From: Planctomycetota bacterium
GTDB lineage: Bacteria > Planctomycetota > Planctomycetia > Pirellulales > Pirellulaceae
Direction: 5' to 3'
NCBI GenBank assembly: GCA_017303505.1
Contig: JAFLCP010000051.1
Span: forward strand, 1-48,121
DNA: 48,121 nt
Of the stretch, positions 17,007 through 26,500 are shown one piece after another (the stretch's first letter is position 1; each line of letters begins with the position of its first letter). The notes under the pieces are model-generated. The model was not told the origin of the DNA, searched no databases, and saw only the letters and a list, made by a program, of their open reading frames with translations. Made by a program: the position numbers and the translations under genes.

Positions 17007-18548
17007 ATGCCCCACACTCCCATTCAATTTGCCGTTTTGTTCCTCTCAATTTTCGCTCATTTGCATGGGGAGGAAGTTGCCGTTTCAGCGAATGATCGTC
17101 CCAATATCATTTGCATAATGGCAGACGATTTAGGGTATGGAGATGTTGGGTGTTATGGGGCGACGGAGATCAAGACACCCAATATCGATCGGTTGGCTGC
17201 GGAAGGAAGACGATTTACAAGCGGCTATTGTTCTGCATCGACCTGTACGCCAACACGTTATTCGTTCTTGACTGGGGTCTATGCATTTAGGCAAAAAGGA
17301 ACGGGTGTTGCGCCACCGAATAGCCCGGCATTGATTCAGCCTGGAACAGCTACAGTTGCCTCGGTCCTTAAGGAGGCAGGCTATAAGACTGTTGTGATCG
17401 GTAAATGGCATTTGGGTTTGGGTGGTAAAGATGGTCCGGATTGGAACGGTTTGTTGAAACCAGGGCCGCTTGATATTGGCTTTGACCATGCCTTCCTTCT
17501 TCCAACAACGAATGACCGTGTTCCGCAGGTTTTTGTGCGCGACGATCGTGTGCTCAATCTCGACCCGCAAGATCCTCTGTGGGTGGGAGATAAAAAGCCC
17601 AGTGAGGATCATCCAACCGGCCTGTCACATCGCCATACGCTCAAGATGGATTGGTCTCACGGTCACAACGCCACGATTCATAACGGCATAAGTCGAATTG
17701 GCTTTTACACGGGTGGAAACAAAGCTCGCTTTCGCGACGAAGATCTTTCGGATCGTTGGGTTCAAGATGCAAAAGAATGGATGACAGAGAATCGTAAGCA
17801 ACCTTTCTTTATGTTCTTTGCATCGCATGCCATTCATGTCCCGCGCGTGGTGCACGAACGCTTTCAGGGGGCATCGAAACTAGGTCCGCGAGGGGATGCG
17901 ATTTTGGAACTTGATTGGAGCGTTGGGGAATTGATGAAAGCTGTAGAAGAGCTTGGGCTGAAGGAAAAAACGCTCATTGTATTTTGCAGCGACAATGGTC
18001 CTGTGTTGGATGACGGCTATGTGGATGAAGCGATCGAAAAGCTGGGCAAACATGACCCCAGCGGTCCTTTTCGGGGCGGCAAGTACAATGTATTCGAAGG
18101 TGGTACCCGCACTCCCTTTATTGCTTCATGGCCTGGTCGAATCCCCGTAGGGGAATCGACAGACATCATCTCGACCATCGACCTGCCAGCCACGTTTGCC
18201 GCAATTGCGAATGCGAAGGTACCTGAGATGGCGTTTGGTGATAGTGTCAATTTACACGGCGCACTTCTCGGCGAAGCGGATGCGACAGGACGGCCACATT
18301 TGGTGACTCAAGACAATGGCCAAGCAGGAAACTTCGGTTTTCGAGTTGGGAAGTGGAAGCTGATGCGACTCGATTCTGAACGTGCTACCAATGTCGAATT
18401 GCGCTTGAGCCCAACTAAGTTGCCAAAGTTCCAGTTGTTTGACTTAGAGCAAGATCCTGAAGAAAGACATAATGTCATTGATCAGCATGCGGATGTCGCC
18501 GAGACGATGCGCATGGAACTCGAAGCGATCATCAAACAGTCAAAATAA
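17007..18548 (+). CDS. Secreted sulfatase (S1 family, formylglycine type)
   Basis: 513 residues with a signal peptide (residues 5-21). The sulfatase core is complete: metal ligands D40 and D41 (IMADDLGYGD), the modification motif C80-T-P-T-R84 followed by YSFLTG, GKWHLG (K133, H135), a histidine at 277 (SHAIHVPR) and D329-N330 (CSDNGP). C80 would be converted to formylglycine by FGE or anSME, which is not encoded in the window. The enzyme removes sulfate esters from sulfated sugars in the periplasm or outside the cell; the substrate is unknown. The ATG lacks a Shine-Dalgarno sequence. Confidence 0.93.
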   Translation: MPHTPIQFAVLFLSIFAHLHGEEVAVSANDRPNIICIMADDLGYGDVGCYGATEIKTPNIDRLAAEGRRFTSGYCSASTCTPTRYSFLTGVYAFRQKGTGVAPPNSPALIQPGTATVASVLKEAGYKTVVIGKWHLGLGGKDGPDWNGLLKPGPLDIGFDHAFLLPTTNDRVPQVFVRDDRVLNLDPQDPLWVGDKKPSEDHPTGLSHRHTLKMDWSHGHNATIHNGISRIGFYTGGNKARFRDEDLSDRWVQDAKEWMTENRKQPFFMFFASHAIHVPRVVHERFQGASKLGPRGDAILELDWSVGELMKAVEELGLKEKTLIVFCSDNGPVLDDGYVDEAIEKLGKHDPSGPFRGGKYNVFEGGTRTPFIASWPGRIPVGESTDIISTIDLPATFAAIANAKVPEMAFGDSVNLHGALLGEADATGRPHLVTQDNGQAGNFGFRVGKWKLMRLDSERATNVELRLSPTKLPKFQLFDLEQDPEERHNVIDQHADVAETMRMELEAIIKQSK

Positions 18549-18563
18549 ATGAACGACGATTAC

Positions 18564-18584
18564 CGCTGTGCGACGTGCACAGCG
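18564..18584 (+). terminator. Hairpin after sulfatase gene
   Basis: A perfect 8-bp stem CGCTGTGC/GCACAGCG (18564-18571 with 18577-18584), 15 bases past the stop. There is no T run after it, so termination is only probable. Confidence 0.45.
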
Positions 18585-18621
18585 TGGAAAAACCCGCGCT
18601 GCCGAAACATTTTGCGGTGAA

Positions 18622-18709
18622 ATTCGTAGCTCTTACTTCGTACCTCGTAACTCGTCGTCGTGATCGTGATCGTGATCGTGATCGTGGTCGTCATCGTCAT
18701 TCGCGATCG
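18622..18709. repeat. Dispersed low-complexity repeat with TGATCG hexamers
   Basis: The spacer reads TTCGTAGCTCTTACTTCGTA and then runs into TCGTCG and four TGATCG units (18661-18684) followed by degenerate ones. The first part closely matches the spacer at 46213-46270. No coding potential is assigned. Confidence 0.75.
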
Positions 18710-18857
18710 ATTTGCCGCAATCCCTGCTTTCCATCCGACGCTGGTGATTCATCGGCTATTCAACCCTAAAGTCGCAATATCAATAGCCTTTGTATTGGGA
18801 ATAAATTGTCTCGCAGTTCGAGACTCGTCGAATCAAAGATGAGTGAGGAGGAATACC

Positions 18858-19745
18858 ATGACGGAATATGATATTCCTTGGAAAGAGATCTTGGATGTCC
18901 ATTTGCGAGATTTTTTGCATTTGTGTTTCCCCGATATTCATGAAGGGATCGATTGGAGTTTTCCTATCGAGAATCGAGAGCAAGAACTTCCCAAATTATT
19001 TCCCAATAGTCTTTCACCAGGACGAGTTGCAGACAAGTTGTTTCGGGCTCGCTGCAAGGAGGATGCTCAGTCGGTATCGTTCATGATTCATGCAGAAGTG
19101 CAGGTGGCCAGACAGCCGGACTTCTCCAACCGGATGTTTACCAGCTATTATCGCATTCTCGATAAGTTTAATGAACCTGTTGTCTGTATTGGTATTCTGG
19201 GTGATAGTTCAAGATCGTGGCGACCAGACCTCTGGGAATCCGATTTGTTGGGGTGTCATCTTCGATTCGAGTATCCTGTGGTAAAGCTACAGGATTTTGC
19301 CGATAGTATCGATCACTTGCGAGCGTCGCCGAACCCTTTTGCAATCGTGATTGCATCGCATCTGCAAGCCCAAGCTACTACGAATAACGCCGAGGATCGC
19401 TTTCGATTTAAAGTTGAGCTTGTTCGAGGGTTGTACGAAAAGGGCTGGGGGCCGGATGAAGTACGACGATTGTATCGTTTTATCGACTGGGTGATGGACT
19501 TACCGCCTGAACTGGATCTAGAATTCAAAGATGTGCTGAACGAGATTGAAAGGGAGAATAATATGCCTTACGTAACGTCTGTAGAAAGGTTGGCAAAAGT
19601 CGAAGGTCGGCTCGAAGGCAGAATTCAGTTGCTTCAAGAGTTGTTAGGTGTACCTGTATCGCGGGCCGAAGATTTAGATCAGATGAGTGTCGAGCAGTTG
19701 GAGATATTGTATCGAGAGCTTCGGTCGAAGCTTAAGGCCTGTTAG
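18858..19745 (+). CDS. Rpn-family PD-(D/E)XK nuclease/transposase-like protein
   Basis: 295 residues. The N-terminal part (EILDVHLRDFLHLCFPDI) and MIHAEVQVARQPDFSNRMFTS, with an E-x-Q element in the nuclease core, match the Rpn/YhgA-type putative transposase family (also DUF4351-type proteins). The tail (RLAKVEGRLEGRIQLLQELL) is the usual helical end with an EGR repeat. E. coli Rpn proteins cut DNA and promote RecA-independent recombination; many are now linked to phage defence. The start is firm: AGGAGGA stands just before the ATG at 18858. A partial, frameshifted second copy lies directly downstream. Confidence 0.82.
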   Translation: MTEYDIPWKEILDVHLRDFLHLCFPDIHEGIDWSFPIENREQELPKLFPNSLSPGRVADKLFRARCKEDAQSVSFMIHAEVQVARQPDFSNRMFTSYYRILDKFNEPVVCIGILGDSSRSWRPDLWESDLLGCHLRFEYPVVKLQDFADSIDHLRASPNPFAIVIASHLQAQATTNNAEDRFRFKVELVRGLYEKGWGPDEVRRLYRFIDWVMDLPPELDLEFKDVLNEIERENNMPYVTSVERLAKVEGRLEGRIQLLQELLGVPVSRAEDLDQMSVEQLEILYRELRSKLKAC

Positions 19746-19809
19746 TTGTGGTTATAGAGGTTCGTGCATAGGTTAGTTGTTCGAGCATCTTAAGGATTTG
19801 TCAATCACC

Positions 19810-20206
19810 ATCGATTGGCTGATGGACCTTCCGTCTCACTTGATACAAGAGTTCAAAAGATGTGCTGAACGAGATGGCAAAGGAGAGCAACGTGCTCTAC
19901 GTTACGTCCACTGAAAGGTTGGCAAGGCTCGAAGGTCTAATTGAAGGTAGGCGCGAAGGTAGGCTCGAAGCTAGGGCTGAAAACAGACTCAGAGGCAGGA
20001 TCGAATTGCTGCAAGAGCTATTGAAACTTCCCGCATCCAGTGATGATGAATTAGAAGCAATGTCAAAGGAGCAACTGCAGGCGTTGTATAGCGAACTTAG
20101 GGAACGATTCGATTCTCGAAGAAGGCTTTCAAATACGGGAAGCCAAACCATTGATTCCGGCTCAGGAGGAGCTCATTTTGTCGATGGCGGCTCGGAGCTA
20201 ACGTAA
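19810..20206 (+). pseudogene. Frameshifted 3' fragment of a second Rpn-family gene
   Basis: The first readable segment (IDWLMDLPSHLIQEFK) matches IDWVMDLPPELDLEFK of the intact gene upstream. One extra A in the run at 19855-19858 then shifts the frame. From 19862 the second segment continues as VLNEMAKESNVLYVTSTERLARLEG, matching VLNEIERENNMPYVTSVERLAKVEG. The helical tail is longer than in the intact gene because of additional EGRREGR units. The nuclease domain is missing altogether. This looks like a decayed tandem copy. The last bases overlap the convergent gene on the other strand. Confidence 0.8.
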
Positions 20207-20877
20207 AGTGTGGGCATGTGTGGCAGCGGCGTTAACCATGGTGTTGTAACACCGCTATGTGCGAGTGCCCGTCCGATCCAAGAATTGCAAGTATTTAGTA
20301 AATGGTAAGATCCATGCGCTTCGATGAACCCATCGGAATAACCATAGGCATAGCCCTCGATCGGTATTGCCAGCCCATTTTGGTCACGTTTAATCGAACT
20401 ACGTACAAAGCTGACTAACGCCCGATACTGCTCAGCCGATATGGTGATGGGAGTCGCCGAAGAAAAGTATTTGGGTGACGTGAAGTCGATATGAATACAA
20501 GCTGCCGATGGGACGAGTAGTGCGTTGGCGGCGGTGGTTAGCTTAAGGTCGCTCCATGTAGGTGTTTCCAGGTAAAATCCCCGGTCACCCCAACCGATTG
20601 CCATATAATCGTCTCTTGGAACCGCTGCTCGAGTTTTGATGTGCTTGAAATCGTCGTTCCAATCGATATCTTCAAATCGAACGGGTAGAAAAAGGTCCGC
20701 ATGGACGCTACTGGAAACCACATAGATCGTAACTCCACCTGCCCGAGGAGGCTTGAAGCCAATGTTCATCGGGATCAGGCCCAAAACAAGAACACTGATA
20801 TAGCACGCGAACAATCCCAATAGGAACTGGCAGCTTCGACGCCACAGCACACGCAGTTTCTTTCGCAGCGCATTCAT
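20173..20877 (-). CDS. DUF2459 (TIGR02117) family membrane-anchored protein
   Basis: 234 residues from the ATG that has GGTGAG five bases upstream (an ATG four codons earlier is possible). One N-terminal membrane helix (FLLGLFACYISVLVLGLIPM). Then the family pattern: IYVVSSSVHADLFLPV, AIGWGDRGFYLETPTW, and the C-terminal LLNTCNSWIGRALAHSGV, which contains a conserved Cys and Asn-Ser-Trp. His (HADL) and Cys (TCNSW) could form a catalytic pair, but no activity is established for the family. It faces the periplasm or cell surface. Its 3' end overlaps the Rpn remnant by 34 bases. Confidence 0.82.
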   Translation of the reverse strand: MNALRKKLRVLWRRSCQFLLGLFACYISVLVLGLIPMNIGFKPPRAGGVTIYVVSSSVHADLFLPVRFEDIDWNDDFKHIKTRAAVPRDDYMAIGWGDRGFYLETPTWSDLKLTTAANALLVPSAACIHIDFTSPKYFSSATPITISAEQYRALVSFVRSSIKRDQNGLAIPIEGYAYGYSDGFIEAHGSYHLLNTCNSWIGRALAHSGVTTPWLTPLPHMPTLYVSSEPPSTK

Positions 20878-21302
20878 GCAACTCACCATGTAATGGGTGG
20901 ATTAGGCACCTAACGCTCAACCAATAGCCAACATTCCATTGCCTTCTCGTACTTAAGAGCGCAAGTTGTTTCGATTTATTCCCAATTTCAGCAAATTTAG
21001 ATTGCCAAACCATTGCCATTATTTATTGCGTAGTGACGCGACGACTTAGGGGGCTTCTGGTTCTTTCCCTTTTCGCTGCTTTCGCGTTTTTCGTGGTTCA
21101 TCTCCTGCAAGCGCATCGAAAGCTGCAGCCGATCAAATTTGGTTGCCAGACTTTTAGAGGGGGGACGCGTTCTTTGGTTTCTGGAAAGCGGGAAATGAAT
21201 TTGAGAATTCGGCGTACGGGGCGGTATATTACCGCAACTCTCTGTGCTCAATAGGTATCAGTCTTCCGCGTTGGAACCAAATTACGATTTTGGAGTACAC
21301 TA
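20878..21302. other. 425-base gap with TTTTCG-rich repeat
   Basis: No supported gene. A 73-codon frame at 21033-21254 begins with a hydrophobic stretch, but much of its sequence is a low-complexity block (21061-21107, TTCGCGTTTTTCGTGGTTCA) that recurs in degenerate form at 22910-22960, so it is not called. GGAG at about 21290 serves the next gene. Confidence 0.5.
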
Positions 21303-21644
21303 ATGGCTAACGACTTGTTTATTCACTTTGAGGTGTTTCTTTCCGGTTCCCTCGGCCTCTTTTTGGTCGCTTTGGTAGGCCTGTTTTTGGCTGTCAGAAG
21401 CATAAGACATAACCCAAGAGTGTTTATCATGCTGAGTATTGGTTGCGGGATTTTTATGCTCGCCACCATTAGTACGCCTGTGCTGTTCTTTTTACTTAAT
21501 TTGGCACTAAGGGAAAGCAACGCTTCGCCTGCAGTGACGCATCATGCCGCGAACGTACTTCGAATTGGAGTAATGTTGAGCGAATCTCTTGGGTTTGGGC
21601 TCGTGGTAGCTTCTGCAATGATCGGCGGCAAGAAAACACCCTAA
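21303..21644 (+). CDS. Small membrane protein, unknown
   Basis: Not recognised. 113 residues with three predicted helices: 13-31 (LSGSLGLFLVALVGLFLAV), 41-67 and 87-106. The C-terminus is basic (GGKKTP). GGAG lies seven bases before the ATG. It is convergent with the next gene, 40 bases away. Confidence 0.65.
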   Translation: MANDLFIHFEVFLSGSLGLFLVALVGLFLAVRSIRHNPRVFIMLSIGCGIFMLATISTPVLFFLLNLALRESNASPAVTHHAANVLRIGVMLSESLGFGLVVASAMIGGKKTP

Positions 21645-21684
21645 TGTCACCACCATATCAATTCTACGGCTCTAGCTTGTTCGG

Positions 21685-22107
21685 TCAGGGCTTCGACTTC
21701 GGCTTTGGGTTTTCATTGCCAAACCCTGTCGAAATTCCATTTTCCCTTAAGTAGGCCATTGCTTGTCCATTGATCACAAACAGGCAAATAAGTCCAAGGC
21801 ACGGAATGAGTGACACGATTCCATACGCGATTCCGATGACTACGCCACCCAGCTTCGATGCCAATCTGAAAACGAGTATCGAACCAATGAATCCTAAAAC
21901 CAGCAGAGAAAACAATATCAGCTGTGCCAATTCGGGAGGGAAAACTAATTGGCTCAAAAGGCCGATTAGATAGGTCAATATATAGAAAACAATCCAGATT
22001 GAGATGACCTTATGGAGCACGACAATGCTCTGTAGCTTCGGTGTCTCTTCTGCTCTCTTCAAATCCGAATAGGGATTTGCTGGAGTGTCGGGTGATGGCT
22101 GCGTCAT
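21685..22107 (-). CDS. Small membrane protein, unknown
   Basis: Not recognised. 140 residues starting MTQPSPDTPANPYSDLKR; an in-frame extension upstream to 22338 is arginine-rich and atypical and is not used. Three to four predicted helices: about 30-55, 60-80 and 85-115. The end (FVINGQAMAYLRENGISTGF) is a pattern I have seen at the end of small planctomycete membrane proteins, without a known role. It is convergent with the gene at 21303. Confidence 0.6.
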   Translation of the reverse strand: MTQPSPDTPANPYSDLKRAEETPKLQSIVVLHKVISIWIVFYILTYLIGLLSQLVFPPELAQLILFSLLVLGFIGSILVFRLASKLGGVVIGIAYGIVSLIPCLGLICLFVINGQAMAYLRENGISTGFGNENPKPKSKP

Positions 22108-22340
22108 TATCGAATCCAGTTTGAGTAAAGGTGAAGAGTATTGCCAGTGTTTGCGCAATTTAATCATACTATCCGGAGATGCAGTTAATATCCAAGAAAT
22201 TACCGATAGGGAAGGAGAACAGGAGAGAAGTTCGGAGAGTCTTCTAGGAGTGTTTAACGGTCGGGCGAGTTGTTTAGCCCGTGGGCCTAAGGCTACGCAT
22301 ACTTCCGTTTGATCGTCAGTCGCTGTGGATGGCTGCAACT

Positions 22341-22594
22341 CCGGTCTCCACTGGCTTCACGCCAGTGGGACCACGACTTACCGGCTACCAGCTCGAACCG
22401 TACGACTTGATCTTCGTCACCACTGGCCTTGAGCCAAATGCCACAAGGTTAAGGTTTTACTCGGCACAACCTGCAGCTAGCATTTGCGTTTTTCGCCGGA
22501 GATTTCGCGAATACGAAATTAGCTGGCGAGTTCGCTTGTGCCTAACCTTGTGGCATTCGGCCTTGAGCCAGTGGGACGATGACTTATGGGCTAC
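22341..22594. repeat. REP-like multi-hairpin block
   Basis: Starts with a 48-base unit (22341-22388) built on the hairpin CCACTGGC/GCCAGTGG with a five-base loop (22348-22368) and ending GACTTACCGGCTAC. A related unit lies at 22568-22594 (GCCAGTGGGACGATGACTTA, then GGGCTAC). Between them, TGCCACAAGGTTAAGG near 22440 and CCTAACCTTGTGGCA near 22541 are inverted copies. The first unit has an inverted near-copy at 23398-23445. This is the arrangement of REP/BIME elements moved by RAYT-type transposases. Confidence 0.75.
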
Positions 22595-22692
22595 GCAACG
22601 GCTGCAGTTCCCACAACCTAGTTCGAGATCAGCGCCACTCAGAATCTGCTTCGGTTGATTTTCCGACCATACGTTCATGTCGCTACTCGATG

Positions 22693-22706
22693 CGTACAAT
22701 TGTACG
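22693..22706. repeat. Perfect 14-base palindrome
   Basis: CGTACAATTGTACG, uninterrupted, within the gene-free region. It could be a protein-binding site or chance. Confidence 0.4.
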
Positions 22707-22735
22707 TGTCATGACCTTTTTGGATTTGGCTCAGC

Positions 22736-22795
22736 TCATTGCGGCTCGGTCAGTCGGAATCGAATAGAAGCCAATAGCTTGCCGACCACATCGTC
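22736..22795 (+). repeat. Direct repeat, copy A
   Basis: Begins TCATTGCGGCTCGGTCAG. Copy B at 22964 differs by one base in these 18 and stays similar (GAAGCCAA, then GCCG and TCGTC) for about 60 bases. Confidence 0.65.
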
Positions 22796-22843
22796 GCGAT
22801 GTTTTTTCGGTAGCGATGTTCGTAACTAGCCACGCCATAACTT

Positions 22844-22874
22844 GCGAAGAAACGGCATAAAGCCATTTCTTCGC
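22844..22874. repeat. Strong isolated hairpin
   Basis: GCGAAGAAA pairs with TTTCTTCGC around an inner GGC/GCC pair and the loop ATAAA. There is no T run and no adjacent gene; it is part of the hairpin-rich gap 22108-23507. Confidence 0.6.
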
Positions 22875-22909
22875 CACTCCCTTGCAGGCGTGCTGGTCGA
22901 AAGCGAACT

Positions 22910-22960
22910 CTTTCCTATTTCGCGATTTTCGTCCTTTTCGCGGTTTATTCTTTTCTCGGT
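22910..22960. repeat. TTTTCG-rich low-complexity block
   Basis: Reads like CTATTTCGCGATTTTCGTCC followed by TTTTCGCGGTTTATTC. It is a degenerate relative of the block at 21061-21107. Confidence 0.55.
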
Positions 22961-22963
22961 CGA

Positions 22964-23023
22964 TCATTGCGGCTCGGCCAGCATGAATTAATGCGAAGCC
23001 AACCTCTCGCCGCCCAGTCGTCC
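22964..23023 (+). repeat. Direct repeat, copy B
   Basis: Second copy of the element at 22736-22795. The rest of the gap up to 23397 contains a GC-rich hairpin near 23098-23116 and an imperfect inverted repeat GACCG/CGGTC near 23131-23177, but no gene. Confidence 0.65.
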
Positions 23024-23397
23024 GTGAGAATGATTCAAATTAAGGCTGTTTGATTTTGGTTGGGGAAAGCGGGTTGGTAGCTGCTCAGGCGCGGGAAACG
23101 CCCGCACAGGGCGGGCGGCGGATGATACGATTGACCGTTTGGATTTCGTTACGCTTTTTGTTTCTCAAGCGGTCAGATTCTAAAGGCTAGATCTCTTTGC
23201 TAGGTGATGCGGATACAGGACTTTGCAATAGTTCGTTTTGCCCGTGATTCGAGGTACGCTTAATTCCTTTTGATTCGCAATCGCATTGGATCATTGCGTA
23301 AAGAAGAAATCTGAATCATTATCAGCAGCGCAATTCGTAATGAAAATGGTCTACGTTCCGCAGCGTGTTATTACGTGAGAAGCGTATATACTCCTGC

Positions 23398-23445
23398 GTA
23401 GCCTGTAAGTCAGCGGCCCACTGGCGTGAAGCCAGTGGAGACCGG
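23398..23445 (-). repeat. REP-like unit, inverted copy
   Basis: On the minus strand it matches the unit at 22341-22388 over 48 bases with only a few differences, all in the segment after the hairpin. It lies 62 bases beyond the stop codon of the giant gene. Confidence 0.8.
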
Positions 23446-23507
23446 GGAAACATTCGTCCAACGCGACGGCCGATTCAACAGAAGTATCGCTTTATACAAA
23501 AGCAATT

Positions 23508-26500
23508 CTACATCATTACGATCTCATCCAGTTCGAGGTCCCAGTTCGCGTCGAGATCTTCGAACGCAACATCTGTTAACGTTGGACGATCTGGGTTTGC
23601 TAACCGTTGCACGCCATCCATTTTCGTGACTTCAGTTTCAGGCTTTGTACGCAAAGCAGTCCGCTGAATAAGTCGTTTGGTGGCACTACTCCTTTCACTC
23701 TCAGTCGATGAGCCATTCGCTTTGACTTCATAAGCGTTCGCGGTCATCATTGGGATTGCGCCCATTTTCAAAGAGTCAATAGTAAAGCCGCTATCACTGG
23801 CTGCTTCACTCCCCTCCCCTTCCCCACTTTCGCCCGAAGGGCCGGTCAAGCGGTTCAGGTAATTGATGACTCTTAATGCATCGATCGCGTTTAAGAATCG
23901 ATCGTTTGTGGTATCAACATAATTGCTTCCCGTAGTGCCGGTGAGCGGAAGTTCACCCGGGCCGATACGGTTCAAATAATTGATAACTAACAAAGCATCA
24001 ATCGCGGAGATAAAGTTGTCGTTGTTGACGTCCAGCGGGCGAACCGAATTGTGCCAACCATTTGGGCCTGAAACGACTGTGAGCACAAATGTCTGTGTCG
24101 TGGAACGATCATCTTGTGTGTCAAAGACGCCGTCCTGTCCAGCGTCTGTGAGAGTCACGCTAATGGTTGCGGTTCCCGCCTGAAACGGTTCCACGATCAA
24201 CGAGCCACTCGTGCTTTCATTCGTTCCATCATATACCACATAAGCATTGGCGATGGCCGCATCCGTCGTGGATAGCTCAAATCGCAACTCTTGCACTTCG
24301 GCGTCACCATCTGTAATTGCCGTTAGTGGTAGCGACCGTTTACCACTCGTGAGAGCGATTGTAGTTGCATTGAGGCTATCCAAGGTTGGAGCAGCGTTTT
24401 CGGTCGCCACAATCTCGATAGGCTCGATCGTTGTATTGTCGTCAGCGGTTTCAAAAATTCCATCGTTTCCGGCATCGCGGACTTCCACATAAACCACTGC
24501 TGAACCCACCGAGTTCGGATTGGGTTGGTAGCGAAGGGATGGCGTGTTGGTATGGCCATTCAAAACCGTTAAATCAGTAAAGAACCCAAACGGTACTGAC
24601 TGTACGATTCGCGTTTGAGTCCCACCGGTCTCTCCCATCCCTGCAGTAATACCTGTCAAAGGCAGTGTGCCGACACCAGCGCCTACATCCACCAGAATCG
24701 GTGTCATGGCATCAAGTGTTGGTGGATCATTTCGTTCAGCGACTGAGAGTTTGATCGTACGAGAAACAGAATTGTTGCCTGCGGTAACCACCACAAAAAT
24801 ACTCGCTTCTCCTCGTTGATTGAGGCCTGTCTCGAAGCGAATGGTGCCATTGCCGGTCGCGTCATAATTGACTTCTAGGTTTGTGAAGAACGTTGGTTTG
24901 TCCGAGGTTACATACAGGGTAACAGGTTCAGCACCGGCAAAGCGAATGGCAATCGATTGTTCGCCTGCGTTCTCGTCCAAATAGAATTGATCCTCTTCCA
25001 GAATCAACGAAGGAGCTTGCGTTGCAGCCGTGATCTGAGCATCTGTCACAATGCTCTTAATCCAGGCAGAATAGCGATCAACGCGTGTGTTCGTCGCGAT
25101 ATCGCCCACACCGTCGAAGTCGCTTGTGCCACCGCTTACAATTCCAACGACATGGTTTTGGCCTGCGATGGAGACGAATAATGGTGAACCCGAGTCACCT
25201 GGATCACTATCATTTTGAATTAGATTTTCATGAACCCAGCGGAATACGTTGGATTCAACTTGCACGACTGGAGGGGTCCAACCTACTCGTTTCGTACCGT
25301 ATTTGTCACCGTCATGTTCGCCATAGCCCACCAATAAAAGCTCTTCTCCTAATTGCGGTGATCTGCCCAGGATTGGGGAAGGAGTGACGCCTGTGACGAC
25401 GCGATCCAATTCCAAAATGGCAATATCGTTTCCGGCATCTGTTCCCACCGCTTCCATGTCAAAGTCGGGATGAATGTAGACTTTCACGATGCGGTAGACA
25501 TCGGTGCCGAGAGTAAAGGTGAGTTGCCCTGGCGGAATACCGATCACGCTGTGAGCGGCAACCAAAGCATATTTGCTACCGATTAGGGTACCACCGGCAC
25601 GTTCGCCTGAGATATCCCCCAACTTGCCAACAGTTGGATAGTCGCTGGTTTCATGCGTCAGCTTTTGCATCGATGAAAGCGGAATTGCAAACGCATCGAA
25701 ATACTCATCAGACGCCAGAATGGATTGGATGGTCGCATCAAGGTTTGCAAAGTCGAACGAGAATTGGTCCGCAAACTCATAGTCGCGATTCAAGAGACGG
25801 CTCACCGCATTTTCCATCGCATCGCTGCTAGCCTGCAACTGTTGCAATAGCTGTGCTGCCAATACTCTGGTCGTTGTGCCGTTCTGCAGTTTCTGGACCG
25901 CGCTGTTGAGTTCGCTTGCTGAAGCGACTCGGTTGAATACCTGCACGTAGAGTGCATTGGCAACGCTTGTGTATCCTTGGGAAGTATTGCGATTGTAGAA
26001 TTCTTGAGAGCCCAGGATCGATGCTTGAATCGATTGGAATGTTCCGCCTTGAGCAAACTCGGCTAAATGCGCCTGAAGTTCTTCAGAAGACACTGACCTT
26101 GCCAACGCATCCGCATAGAGATTTTGTAGCCACTGGGTACGATATTCTATACTGGTTTCAATCCATTCAATGAAGGCCCAGCGGGCTGCGTCGTCGTCGA
26201 TGTAGCCACTATCGGCGCGGTCGACTCGCTGCAGGAATTCTTGGTACTTTGCTGCGTAGGATGTCAAAACGCTGGAAGTCGGGTTTTGTTCGAACATTTC
26301 ACGATATATCTGAGCCACAAAGGCTTGATTTTCCGTGATTGTGGCTACACCTTCGACTGTAACTGTAAACGAAGCGTTGAAGCTCGACACGTCGGCAACT
26401 TCCGTATCGAGATCGTAGAGTGCGACGTTGAAATCGATATCGGCAAAGCCGAAGGCGCCTGGAGCGGGTTCAAACTTCAAACCCTGTAGTTTGTCCAAAC

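Noticed and set aside
18661-18700. TGATCG hexamer run as an origin or DnaA-type cluster
   Set aside because: Units do not match DnaA boxes, no dnaA, dnaN or gidA-type neighbours are present, and the same spacer type occurs again at 46213.
21033-21254. 73-codon frame with a hydrophobic start
   Set aside because: Much of it consists of a dispersed TTTTCG-rich repeat, its start is GTG without a ribosome site, and the downstream part has no recognisable pattern.
22341-23445. CRISPR array
   Set aside because: The repeats are few, inverted and unequally spaced, with no regular spacers and no cas genes; REP-like elements explain them better.
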